Origin: Melieria omissa
Lineage: Eukaryota; Arthropoda; Insecta; Diptera; Ulidiidae
NCBI GenBank assembly: GCA_963971225.1
Contig: OZ020269.1
Location: 99,387,905-99,451,904, forward strand
Direction: 5' to 3'
Length of the DNA: 64,000 nt
In this document: positions 1 to 9,709 of the stretch, in pieces
Position numbering within the stretch: the stretch's first letter is position 1
Layout of the letters: each line of letters starts with the position of its first letter
The notes under the pieces: generated by a model
Database searches by the model: none
What the model saw: the letters and a program-made list of their open reading frames with translations, nothing else
What the model was told of the DNA's origin: nothing
Program-made: the position numbers and the translations under genes

Positions 1-22
1 GTTGCATTTTTTATGATTTAAG

Positions 23-2211
23 ATTGGCAATCACGACCAACGACGCGCAGCCAGCCGTTATGGCACCTCACGCATTGACGCCATGAACATGTTGGTGATG
101 ACGCTGCCGGGCGCTAGTGTCACCTATCAGGTGAGTGGTATTGATTGAAATTTAAAATTTTAAAAGTTAAAAATATATTTTTTGGGTTTTTAGGTTAAAT
201 TTAAAACTTCGAATTTTCGAACTTGATTTCGAATTTTCGAACTTGCTTTCGAATTTTCTAAATAATATTGAGATGCTCAGAAAACAAATTCTTATTTTCA
301 AAATAAAATTTTGAAATTGACTCCGTTTTCGAACTCTATAAGCTCGAGCTTTTAAACAACGTTCACATGTTAAAAAAATTAAGTTTGAACTACAAAATTC
401 ACTTTTTCCAACTCTATTTCGAATTTTCGAAGTTAAGTTTGAATTTTCGAAGTTGACTTTGAATTTTAAAATTGCGTTTGCATATGCAAGAACATTTATT
501 TTTTAAGTTTGAAATCAAGTATTTCAAACTTGACTTTGCATTTTTGAACCACACTTAGATTTTTCGAACTTGACTTTGAATTTTTTAAACAATATTCACA
601 TGTGTTAAAAGGATTCCTCACATTCAAAATAAAATTATCGAGCTTGAACTTTATTTCAAACTTCCAAACAACGTTCACATATCAAAAAATGTTACTAAAA
701 AGGCTAACGTTTAAAATTAACGAGGTCGATTTCGAATTTTTAAAGATGACTTTGAATTTTCAAATTGCATTTGCGTATCAAAAAAATACTTTTGAAGTAC
801 TTTTTTGAACTTGATTTAGAATTTTTGAACTAGACTTAAATTGTTTGAAATTGAATTTGAATTTTCTAAATAATATTCTTACGCTCGACAAATTTTTTCT
901 TAAATTTTTAAAAATTTGCGAGCTATACTTTGCATTTTCGAAAACTACTTCCAGCTCACGACTGTTTAACTGTTAAAATTGTTTTTTTTAGAATTTTGGA
1001 ATTAGGCTTTCAAAATTAACGTTTTCGAACTTGATTTTGAATTTTCGAGCATAAGTTCGAATTTTCGAAGTTGACTTCGAATTTTCAAATTGTGTTTGTA
1101 GATACAAAAAATTACTTTTAACGTTTGAAATTAAATTTTTCGAACTTTTCTTCAATTTTTGGAATGCCATACTAATTGTTTATGATATTATTGTGCATGA
1201 TCAAATGCCTAAAAGCTTAAAATTAATTAAAGAATTTCAAAAATAATTTCGAATAGGCAAAATTTTACATAGTTCCCAAACATTTATTATGCATTTTTGA
1301 AACTTTCCCTTTCCTTACATCAGGGTGAAGAACTTGGCATGACTGATGGCTTCATTTCCTGGGAAGATTCTGTCGATCCAGCGGCTTGCAATACGAACTC
1401 TAGTGTGTATGAAAAATATACTCGTGATCCTGAGCGTACGCCCTTCCAGTGGAACGCTGGCAAAAATGCAGGTAAATACAGGGTGATTAACAGTTCAAAA
1501 CTTATAGAATAAACTGACATGTAAAAAATGCTTTCTTCCGTGGCTTCTTTTACTTTGTTTTTCTATTCGAAAACTTTTTGAATTTGAACTGCAAAACTTG
1601 ACATAAATTTTAATTTCATAGGCTTCTCCACTGCTGCCGAAACTTGGCTTCCGGTCGCTCCCGGCTATGAAACGGTCAACGTTGAGGTAGAGTCGAATGC
1701 AGTACGTTCGCATTTGAAGATCTACAAAGCGCTCGTTGAGTTGCGTAAAAACTCGAAAACCTTGCAAAATGGCTCCTACAAATACAAAGCACTGGACGAG
1801 GGCGTATTTGTGCTGAAAAGGTTAGAAATATTTAGTATACTTACGACTCATTTTTGAATTATTTGTGGGTATTTCTTGTTGCGTTGAACAGATCTTTGGC
1901 CAACGAAGAGACCATCGTGTTTTTGGCCAATTTTAGCGAAGGTGATTACATCATTGATTTAATATCAAACTTTGATGCAAATCTACCCAAGACCATGGAA
2001 CTAAAGATTAGTAGTCTGGATTCAAATAAGGCAGTGGGGTAAGTTGATGTTATTTATAATTAGGAGATAATTAATTCTGGTTGGTTTTGCTTTCTATTTA
2101 AATGTTTTTAATTGTAATTTTTCTAGCACGGAAATACAACTCGATTATGGCATCGTTTTGGAATCTGGCGAGGCATTGGTACTTGGCAACATGTCGAGCT
2201 TAAGTAAATGA
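23..2211 (+). CDS. Maltase (GH13 alpha-glucosidase) copy A, 3' part only
   Basis: This is the C-terminal half of a secreted maltase that cleaves terminal alpha-1,4-linked glucose. The window opens inside an intron (1-22). Coding exons are 23-130, 1324-1471, 1622-1820, 1892-2038 and 2127-2211, all with GT-AG borders and the same phases as the complete copies at 22073 and 28939. The first exon carries the GH13 motif IGNHDQ, whose Asp is the third catalytic acid. Exon 1324-1471 keeps the loop DPAACNTN and the family motif [10 protein letters not shown], which copy B partly lacks. The last exon ends three codons later than in B and C (LSK before TGA). No frameshift or stop is visible, so the gene is probably functional. 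The catalytic nucleophile and acid/base lie upstream, outside the window. Family assignment is firm; the exact substrate is unknown. Confidence 0.9.
131..1323 (+). repeat. Maltase A intron filled with TTCGAA-rich short tandem repeats
   Basis: This intron is built from degenerate repeats of roughly 20 bp around the core cgaacttgacttcgaatttt. The equivalent intron is 551 bp in copy B (23415-23965) and 1347 bp in copy C (30282-31628). The array has therefore expanded or contracted independently in each paralog, while the flanking exons kept their length. Confidence 0.8.
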
Positions 2212-2519
2212 ATGGCTGTTTGACAACTTCAATGTTGCGGTTATTAGGCCTCAGTGTTCAAAACAATTAAGTTATTAAGTCATTAATTTAGTCAGAGTGT
2301 AAAGTACAACAGACAATAATATATAAATAAATTTTACCACTTTTACTCAAAACACATACTTGGGAAAATGTATAATTTAATATTATGTATGTATATGTAT
2401 TTAATGTATAAAATAATATTAAATAAAGAGTTAATAAAAGACAAAAAATCTCAGAAATGCAGTAATTACTTTAAATTTGTTTAAGCTCCAATGCAAAGTT
2501 TAAGTTTTATGTAGATAAC
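2212..2519 (+). terminator. Maltase A 3' UTR and polyadenylation region
   Basis: AT-rich sequence downstream of the stop codon holds several AATAAA hexamers, for example 2422-2427. It aligns with the 3' flanks of copies B (AATAAA at 24986) and C (32645). The actual cleavage site cannot be read from sequence alone. Confidence 0.5.
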
Positions 2520-3550
2520 GTTTGAAATCAGTGGCCCAAAAATCTTGTTTCTTTATAGAAACTTTTAACCCTTTGTTTTCTTTTTTAAATTGTGATTTTT
2601 ACAGAAATAGAAACCACGTATTTAATTATTTTTTGATTTTAAGTGTTTTCATCAAGTTTGAAGTGAATAGTCCCATTAATTCATGTTTTTTCATAATTTC
2701 TCCATGCAATCTTTTAACCCGCCGTTAGCCCCGTCAGATTTTGATATTCGAAAAAATTAAAAACACGTATCGAATTATTTCACAGTTTTAAGTCAAAAGG
2801 TCCAAAAAATCTTGTTTCTCCATACAAACTGTTAACCCTTGGTTTACTCCTTTGAGTTTTGATTTTTACAAAAATACAAAACACATGTGTGATTATTTTT
2901 GGTGTTAAGTATTTTCACCAGGTTAAAAGTCAAAGGCCCAAAAAACCTGGTTTCTTCATATATACTCTTTGTTCATCCCGTGAGATTTTGATTAAAAAAA
3001 AACAAAAAACACGTGTTTAGTTATTTTTGATTTCAAATGTTTTCACCAAGTTTTAAGCCAATAGCCTCATTAATTCATGTTTTTTCATAGATTCCCCCAT
3101 ACAAACTTTTAACCCGTCACTGACCCCGTCAGATTTGGGTGAAAAACCTGCATCGAATTATTCCACATTTGATGTACTTCCTTCAAGTTTAAAGTCAAAA
3201 GCTCCATAAAATTTTGCTTCTCAATACAAAATTGTAACCCCTGGTTTACTTCTTTAAGTTTTGATATTTACAAGAAATAAAAAACACGTTTTTAATTATT
3301 TTTGATCTTAAGTGTTTTCACCGACTTTAAAGTCTTCTTTGAGACTTATCGAGGTGCTTATCAGGTTTTTTTTTTCGTAGTCTTCCCGAACACAAAACTC
3401 AACCCATTGATGACTCTGTTAAATTTTGATTTTCGAAAAATGTTGAAATACTTGTTGAATTATTTTAAATTTGGAGCACTTTCACCAAGTTTGAAATCAA
3501 TAGGTTTATTACATTGAACATCTTAACCCATGATTTGCCCTTTTAGACCC
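2520..3550. repeat. Diverged ~130-bp tandem array downstream of maltase A
   Basis: Repeated phrases include ttttcaccaagtttgaagtc, aaactgttaacccttggttt and aaataaaaaacacgtgttta. They recur about every 120-140 bp with substitutions and indels. Equivalent arrays follow copy B (25740-26985) and copy C (32690-33905), so the array was part of the duplicated unit. No coding potential is evident. Confidence 0.75.
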
Positions 3551-3679
3551 CGAAAAATTCCATCTTAGCTTAGAGGTTCAATTTCTTTAATGTATCCACA
3601 GCTCAAATTTCATGTGTGTAGCTGGGCGTTGATGAATCAATCAGTCGATCAGTCTGACTGTCTGGGAAGTACATATTAT

Positions 3680-3990
3680 CCTAGTGAGGGCATCGATAGT
3701 CCAACGGGAAGCGCGCTAGCTTTTCGCACCAGAGGCTTTAGGTTCGAATCCCAGCTCGTGCGGGTGAAAAACTCATCTACTCTTATCGCTATGCACATGA
3801 AGTAGATGAGAATTACAAGAATCGCACAAAGTAGCTCTTGACAGGCAATGGCAACGTTGGGATTCGGTTTTAAATTGTGGGTCTCCTCCCTCCTTCCCCT
3901 ATCTGCTTGGAAAAACAGTGTTGCATACAAATTTCAAACGCGTGGAGTTTGTGGTATCACAACCGGCAGAGAAATCTACTACAGCCTACT
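3680..3990 (+). mobile_element. tRNA-derived SINE-like element
   Basis: A Pol III A-box-like tagtccaacggg (3697-3708) is followed 44 nt later by a canonical B box, ggttcgaatcc (3741-3751). A non-tRNA tail follows. It does not fold as a complete tRNA. A related, interrupted copy lies around 33915-33973 and 35274-35310 beside maltase C. The 3' limit is uncertain. Confidence 0.5.
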
Positions 3991-4020
3991 TATGTTCTAT
4001 TATGCTACTTGTACCAAAAT

Positions 4021-4275
4021 GGTTAAGAGGGAAGATACTTAAGCGGGTTTTACTGTACTTTTGAAGACACACAATTTTCAAGGCATCCACTTTTAAGTAG
4101 TCAGTTCTAAGTAACTCTTATCTACTTCAACAAAATTCCTCTTTTTCATTTGTTAACACTTACTTCAAACTTGGTCCTCTGAAATTAGTTAACACTGTAA
4201 AATTGTTTTGGTTTAAATTCACTTTATTTGTTTGTTTTTTTGGTTTCATATTTAAAGATAGAGATTTTCATTAGG
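4021..4275. repeat. Block duplicated from the 3' flank beyond maltase C
   Basis: About 255 bp align closely and in the same orientation with 35755-36005, both starting at ggttaagagggaagatactt. The similarity stops at about 4275. The block marks the outer edge of the segment shared by copies A and C. Confidence 0.75.
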
Positions 4276-5282
4276 ATGCCTCGACGAAAGTGGGGTTTTT
4301 GGGACATTTTTGTCGAAAACACAGTTTGAATGTATTTTTTTGGATTGGTGTCTTAAGCAAATTTGTTGGTCGTTAAAATATCTACAAACTTACCGAAGAC
4401 AGTAAAGCGATTTTCAGAACGATTTAGGACTAATTAGCATTTAAACTTTTGAAAACTTAAGCGACGAACTCGACTGAAATGAGCAAAATTCAAAGTCGGA
4501 TTTCTCATAAACTAGAGCCAATTCAGCCAAACGCCTGGTGGATCTCAACTCAGTATACACTATTACACCGTGCGACAGCATTTTTCACACTGGAAAAAAT
4601 CCATATAGGCCTGAAACTAGAGACCAAACATAGTTATACTGCGTACTCAGTTTTTCATTTCTACATCCTTTGTCCTTTTAAAAGTACTTCAAAATTTTGA
4701 AGGGGATAAAAAATAAAAAAAATATAAAAAATACTTAACCTAGTTAGAATATGGCGATATGTATATCAAATGAAAGAGGAAAGGCTCAAGAATTTAAATA
4801 AAACTCATTCTTTTATCTATTTGTAAAAAAAGGATATGAAAAAGGTCCTTTGAAATTTTTAATCCTTAATATCCTTGAAAATTTCTAACGAATTTTCTTG
4901 AAAAGTAAGTATGTTAGAACCCAAAATCTTCTTGATCGTGTGTCAAAATTTCATTACTCTTACTTTATTGGTTCGAAAGTTATTAAAAAAAGGCGGAGGC
5001 TGCAAGTCTAATGAAGTACAAAAATTATAATTTATTTGCATATCAGTATTTTAAATAATAAATAGATACAAAAACAATTAATTAGTTTTGACTCATCCAT
5101 TTTAATGTATAAGTAAGTCAAATCAGTTCTCCTTGTCAACAGTTTTTTTCATATAAGTCCTGTTTGTCCAGTATCTGAGGTGTTAATTAACCAATTATTT
5201 TCCTAAGTACTGCAAGTAAAACTTATTTAAAAAGCTTCATTTTCTTTCATTTCTATGGACATGGTTTGCTTTTTTTAAACAC
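4276..5282. other. AT-rich stretch with no recognised gene
   Basis: The longest frames are about 73 codons and show no family motif, splice pattern or codon bias. I see no transposon ends here, although generic phrases such as atatgtatatcaaatgaaag suggest old repeat debris. Confidence 0.5.
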
Positions 5283-5705
5283 TTCATTAGTTTTGACTTA
5301 TTTCTGGCGTTCAAGTTGAATTTTGAGCTTAGGTGTATTCAGAGACCTATAGTAGAATTTTATGGCGAATTTTTTCATTATACATTTCGTCCTTAAAGAG
5401 TTCTGTTTCGAATGAATGAATGGCAAACATTAAAAAAAGGGTCAAATTGACCCATAAACATGGGAGCTAGAGGGTTAAAGTGTTCCATAAAAATGTTCGT
5501 AGTATTTAACATTAAAATGCTTAACACATCTTATACCAAAAATGAAAGATTACATGGTTTTCGTATGCCGATTCACAATAAGAATGTGAAAAAGGGGGGA
5601 AACTTTGATAACCCCTAAAAAAACCATCAACTTTCAAAACGCCGATATACGTATATATAGTTTTTGTGGGCCCCTTCTACGTGTATCCATTGTTAAAATC
5701 TTGTT
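5283..5705. repeat. Interspersed repeat, copy 1 (also at 46885 and 47221)
   Basis: Shared segments include ttgacttatttctggc, gagacctatagta, cattatacatttcgtcctta-like text and gggagctagagggtt, continuing to ctttcaaaacgccgatacac. Two further copies lie head-to-tail in an mGluR intron (46885-47205, 47221-47655). At 46885 the repeat directly follows a LINE RNase H remnant, so it may be a LINE 3' UTR. That link is inference. Confidence 0.65.
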
Positions 5706-5883
5706 TTTTGCTTTGTGTTGTACAATATTATTTATTCACTATCATTTGACTTTATACTTTCTATTATGATTCATAGTCAAACATGGCAACTAATGCATTG
5801 GACCACAGAATAAAAAGTCTTACTCTGGATTCTGTTTTATTTGTGTTCTATGTAACACAACATGACATTGCATTTTTTCTTAA

Positions 5884-6864
5884 CCCGGCATCGGTGTGGT
5901 GGGGTATACCATACCCCAGAGGTTGTATTTTTGTAAATAATACGAATATCAGTTTTATGTGGGCACTATCGCTGCTAGTAGCTGTTTATAACAGTCCAAC
6001 CATACACATTTGCTACTAAAAAACGACTTGAGTGCGACCAGATTTCAGTCACATCCCGCTAAAGTTCATTGGGGTATCATATACCCCACCACACCAATAA
6101 CGTAACTTTTTGTGTAAATGATTTTGAATTCAAATTGATTTTTTTGATGGTCTAGTAGTCATCAATTTATTTAAAAACTCACCGTAAAGAAACATAAGAG
6201 GCAAATACCAACTGTCCTACTGCTACGTGCAAGAAAAGTTCCCAGTTCAGTATTCGCATTTCGTCGCCGTAGAAAACGAATGTCGTATGTTCCATTGAAT
6301 TTAATAGCACATACGACAATCGTTTTTATCGTATCATATGTTCCAAAAAATATCATTATTTTTCTACATCATGATAATTCTGTAAATTCTTGAGATAATG
6401 TGAAGCTGTACTAAAACGTCGTCAGTACAGCACACAATGTTCGGTTTGTCTGAGAGCAAAAACCTTATACATCTTGCAAAAAATGCGCTAATTTTGAGAC
6501 CCTGTATTTCGCTACTCTTTCACCGTAGCTAACAAAAATTGTCTGTCACATAACTATGTGTATGTCGTTTGTAAAACAGACTATGGTTTTTGGAAAATTA
6601 TACAATGTAATTTTTTTAAACCCCATTTTATGAAGTCAACCTATAAATATCAGTATTTTTCGTTTATTTTTCTTATATTTGTTATTTTCTTGCACATGAA
6701 ATTTTTTTTATTTTCTTACGTAAAATTAAATGAAGAATAATATATAATTGCTATCTTTTATATTTGTGCTGTTTGGTGAGGTTGCTGTTTTACAAAGTTT
6801 TGGGGGGTATGTCATACCCCACCACACCAATAACGTAATTTTTTTTCACCACACCAACGCCGGG
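5884..6864. mobile_element. TTAA-flanked non-autonomous transposon (piggyBac-like)
   Basis: The element is bounded by TTAA at 5880-5883 and 6865-6868. Its terminal inverted repeats are cccggcatcggtgtggtg on the left and, read in reverse complement, cccggcgttggtgtggtg on the right. Three internal palindromes of the form GGGGTAT-NNN-ATACCCC lie near the ends (about 5902, 6071, 6800), each beside a ccaccacacc motif. There is no transposase ORF. TTAA target duplication is typical of the piggyBac superfamily; that classification is inference. Confidence 0.7.
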
Positions 6865-6868
6865 TTAA

Positions 6869-7341
6869 CCAATTACAAAAAGTTTTTTGGTTGTATTCGT
6901 AGTTGTCAGAACAAGGTTTGTATGAAAGAAAATTTTAGGAAAACGGGGCATGGCACTTTTTCACCAGCCCAAATTTTCAGATTTGGAATCATAAGTCACA
7001 CATCAATAAAATTCATTACGAATTTACTATTTAGTCATATCCTTCGACAGAGGGAATGGGGCAGGTATTGGAGGAGGGGGCGTGGCACCACCCATACAAG
7101 CCAAATCTTTATAATGGAATATCTTTGAAATTGTAAGGTGCACAGCATTGAAATTTATTATAGCATTGTCTCATAGATGTGTCATTCTACTGATAAGATT
7201 TGATGGGAAGGAAGGAAGAATTTTGTTTACAATTTACTAAAAAAATGTTATAGTGTAAAATATTTGTATAGCCAAATTAATGGCAAAAAAATTATAAATA
7301 TTCTATGTACTTACTATTGTTTTACAGAAACAATTCATTTC
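6869..7341. other. AT-rich spacer without recognised gene
   Basis: A 126-codon frame runs across the right end of the preceding transposon and into this spacer. It has no motif and spans the transposon boundary, so I treat it as chance. Confidence 0.4.
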
Positions 7342-7672
7342 AGTGACCGTAAATAATTATTATTTCAATATTTGAAAACACCACATGAGGTTTATTTTTG
7401 AATCAAAAACAAAAACTCGTTCCGTAATTTTTATTTTGTGTTGAAAAAATAAAACTGCAAAATAATTCTCATTCTTCAAGTGAAAAATAAAACTCACCGC
7501 ATAATTTTTATTTTTCCCCAAAAAAATAAAACTCAACAAATAATTTTAATTTTTTGATCTAAAAAAAAAATCAACAAATAATTATTATTCGTTGAGCGGA
7601 AAATAAAAATCGAAAAATGAGTTTTATGTTTTGATTTTTATATTGAGCTCATAATTTTTACGGTCATTGATT
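7342..7672. mobile_element. Small AT-rich MITE candidate
   Basis: Inverted ends cagtgaccgtaaa (left) and caatgaccgtaaa (right, reverse complement) enclose about 330 bp of repetitive aaaataaaactc-like DNA. The flanking ATTT on both sides could be a 4-bp target duplication. The superfamily cannot be assigned. Confidence 0.45.
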
Positions 7673-7748
7673 TATTTCTCTAAATTAATTCATTTTATAC
7701 AATCTGATCTGACATGAATAAACTTTGTCTCAGATTTGAAACTATTAA

Positions 7749-8940
7749 CCCTTCTGTCAATACGAAAAATTTCCACCTATTATCAATACGAAGGTATCCG
7801 GGTACCTTCATACAATTTGTATGGAAAAAGTGAAAATAATAGCTCAAAATTAAAAAAAAATCTTTGTTAGCTTATAAAACAAAGCGTGATTTATTGATAA
7901 TTCAAGTTAAAAATAGTAAACACATATTAATAGTGCATTAATTTTAGCATTTTCGTGTTTTACGTTGTTGCTTACCTTAATCGGAACAGATATAGCACGA
8001 CTCTTGGGGTTTTGGCCGGTGGTCCGAGTCTCGTTTTGTTCCTGCTGACGCTTGCAGAAACGAACATAAAGGTTTCTGTGCTCCGCAAACTGCTTCAAAA
8101 CTGTTTTTAGTATAAAAGTTGTGATAACATGGGCATTTGTTTGTATATTTTGAATTTTCGGCATCCGAGGCGCACACAGGATTTTATTTTAGAAAGCGTT
8201 CTGCATACCAAATACAATTAGAAATCAATGCGTAATCCATAATTTTTGTAGTTAGCAAATATTTGGGAAGTTTGAACCAACAAACCCTCACGTTATCCCC
8301 CGTTATCCCGTTATCACGTTATCATAGTTGAAAGAACCACCCAGTTTCATTGCTCTTTGGAAGATACAACTCCAAAGTTTTGGCGCTGTAAAACCGAATA
8401 TCGATGACTTTAGGAGTCGAGTACCTATTAATTTTTAACACCTAAGTGAGAGTTTTTGCGAAGAGGTATCCGCCAGTGCCTCAGAAGTAAAAAGGCAATC
8501 TGCTGCAGCATTGTGGACGTAAGGTTAACAGCTTTGAATAAAAATGTGTAATATTTTTGCGCCTACTTAGGTCTAACATACGTTGACAATTACCTATCCG
8601 ATGTCCTGAAATTAACTTATTTTTGAATACAACTTTTATTTCAAATTTCAAATTTGGGCCACTCGAATATAAACGAGTAATTTCACGTTGAAACTTTATT
8701 GTTTTCCTGTATTTTGTTTGAAGGCACCCGGGTACCTTCGTATAGAACAAGAGGGTAGTGTTCAAAAGTCGGTTCTAAAAGTTATAAGGAAAAAGTTTTC
8801 TTTCTATATTAGATATCTAATAGGTAGTCAATTGATTGTTAGGAAGATACTAGAAATTTTAGCATGGCGTTTCTTGGCCGAAAGTAGGCTATTTTTACTT
8901 ATGCAAAAGGTACCCAGGTACCTTCGTATTGACAGAAGGG
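7749..8940. mobile_element. TTAA-flanked transposon with perfect 18-bp TIRs
   Basis: TTAA at 7745-7748 and 8941-8944 flanks perfect 18-bp terminal inverted repeats, cccttctgtcaatacgaa (7749-7766, and its complement at 8923-8940). Subterminal palindrome-like blocks around GGTACC (ggtatccgggtacctt near 7793, cacccgggtaccttcg near 8726, ggtacccaggtaccttcg near 8908) resemble the layout of the element at 5884-6864. No transposase ORF is present, so it is non-autonomous and probably piggyBac-like. Confidence 0.75.
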
Positions 8941-8944
8941 TTAA

Positions 8945-9435
8945 ATAGCAAAAAAGGCAGAAAAAGGCACTCAAAACTGCCTAAAATGGCAAAATAGGGC
9001 TTTAAAAAGTGTTAAAAAGGCAAAAACAGACAATTAAAACTAAGAAAAAAATACTAGAAAATCTAAAAAAAGGAGAAACGGTATGTATTTTTTAATAATT
9101 TTATTTCATCTGACGTATGCAACATACAATATTTATACATCGTTTTTTGTAAAAGAAAAGGAACATGAAAGTTTTCACAGATAGTTTAAAAACTAAAACT
9201 AAGATATTTAAATTGAAATGTAGGCACATATTTTAAATTCATATTTTAACTTCTCATATAAAAGCATGAAAGCCGTACTTGTTTTACAAAAAAAAAAATA
9301 AAATTTTTGCTAACTGAACTTTTTGATTTTGGCATGTTTTTTTCTACAAATTTTCCACTGTACAACAAAAAATAACTGCTTAGGAATGATCAAATCAATG
9401 TAAAACATCGATAAGTTAACGAAATTACAATGTTG
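8945..9435. repeat. AAAAAGGC-rich repeat, left half interrupted by BEL insertion
   Basis: Short phrases such as aaaaaggcagaaaaaggcac and aaaatggcaaaatagggc recur here. They resume on the other side of the retrotransposon (16157-16400: aaaggcattttgtggc, gaaaaaggcaaactgcc). The BEL element appears to have landed inside this older repeat. Its class is unknown. Confidence 0.5.
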
Positions 9436-9440
9436 CCACT
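9436..9440. repeat. 5-bp target-site duplication of the BEL element
   Basis: CCACT immediately precedes the LTR here and immediately follows the other LTR at 16152-16156. A 5-bp duplication fits BEL/Pao integration. Confidence 0.9.
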
Positions 9441-9709
9441 TGTAACTTTGTTAACTCGGCAAATACTCCGAAAAAGTACTTATACAATTTGTTGGGTTTT
9501 ATTTAATGTAATGTAATTTGTTAACTCTGTTAATTCGGCAAAGAACTCCGAAAAAGCTATTATAAAATTTGTTTGTTTGAAATTGTTGCGCCTTGGTACG
9601 CTGTCGGTCGTCAATTGAATAACTATGGCCGCTGTTCCTCCCTGCAGGGCTGCATGTGCCACACGCGTGGCCCAGGGCTGCATGCGCGAGGCATGACTCT
9701 GCGGTTACA
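9441..9709 (-). repeat. BEL 3' LTR
   Basis: 269 bp with TG...CA ends, the same length as the partner at 15883-16151. The internal ORF runs into it and uses its first bases for the stop codon. It would supply the polyadenylation signals of the element. Confidence 0.92.

Noticed and set aside
2520..3550. CRISPR-like regularly spaced repeats
   Set aside because: The units are long, diverged and head-to-tail without unique spacers, and the window is clearly eukaryotic.
8688..8948. 86-codon frame containing APGYLRIEQEG and PRYLRIDRR
   Set aside because: The repeated peptide comes only from the GGTACC palindromic blocks of the TTAA element. There is no gene.
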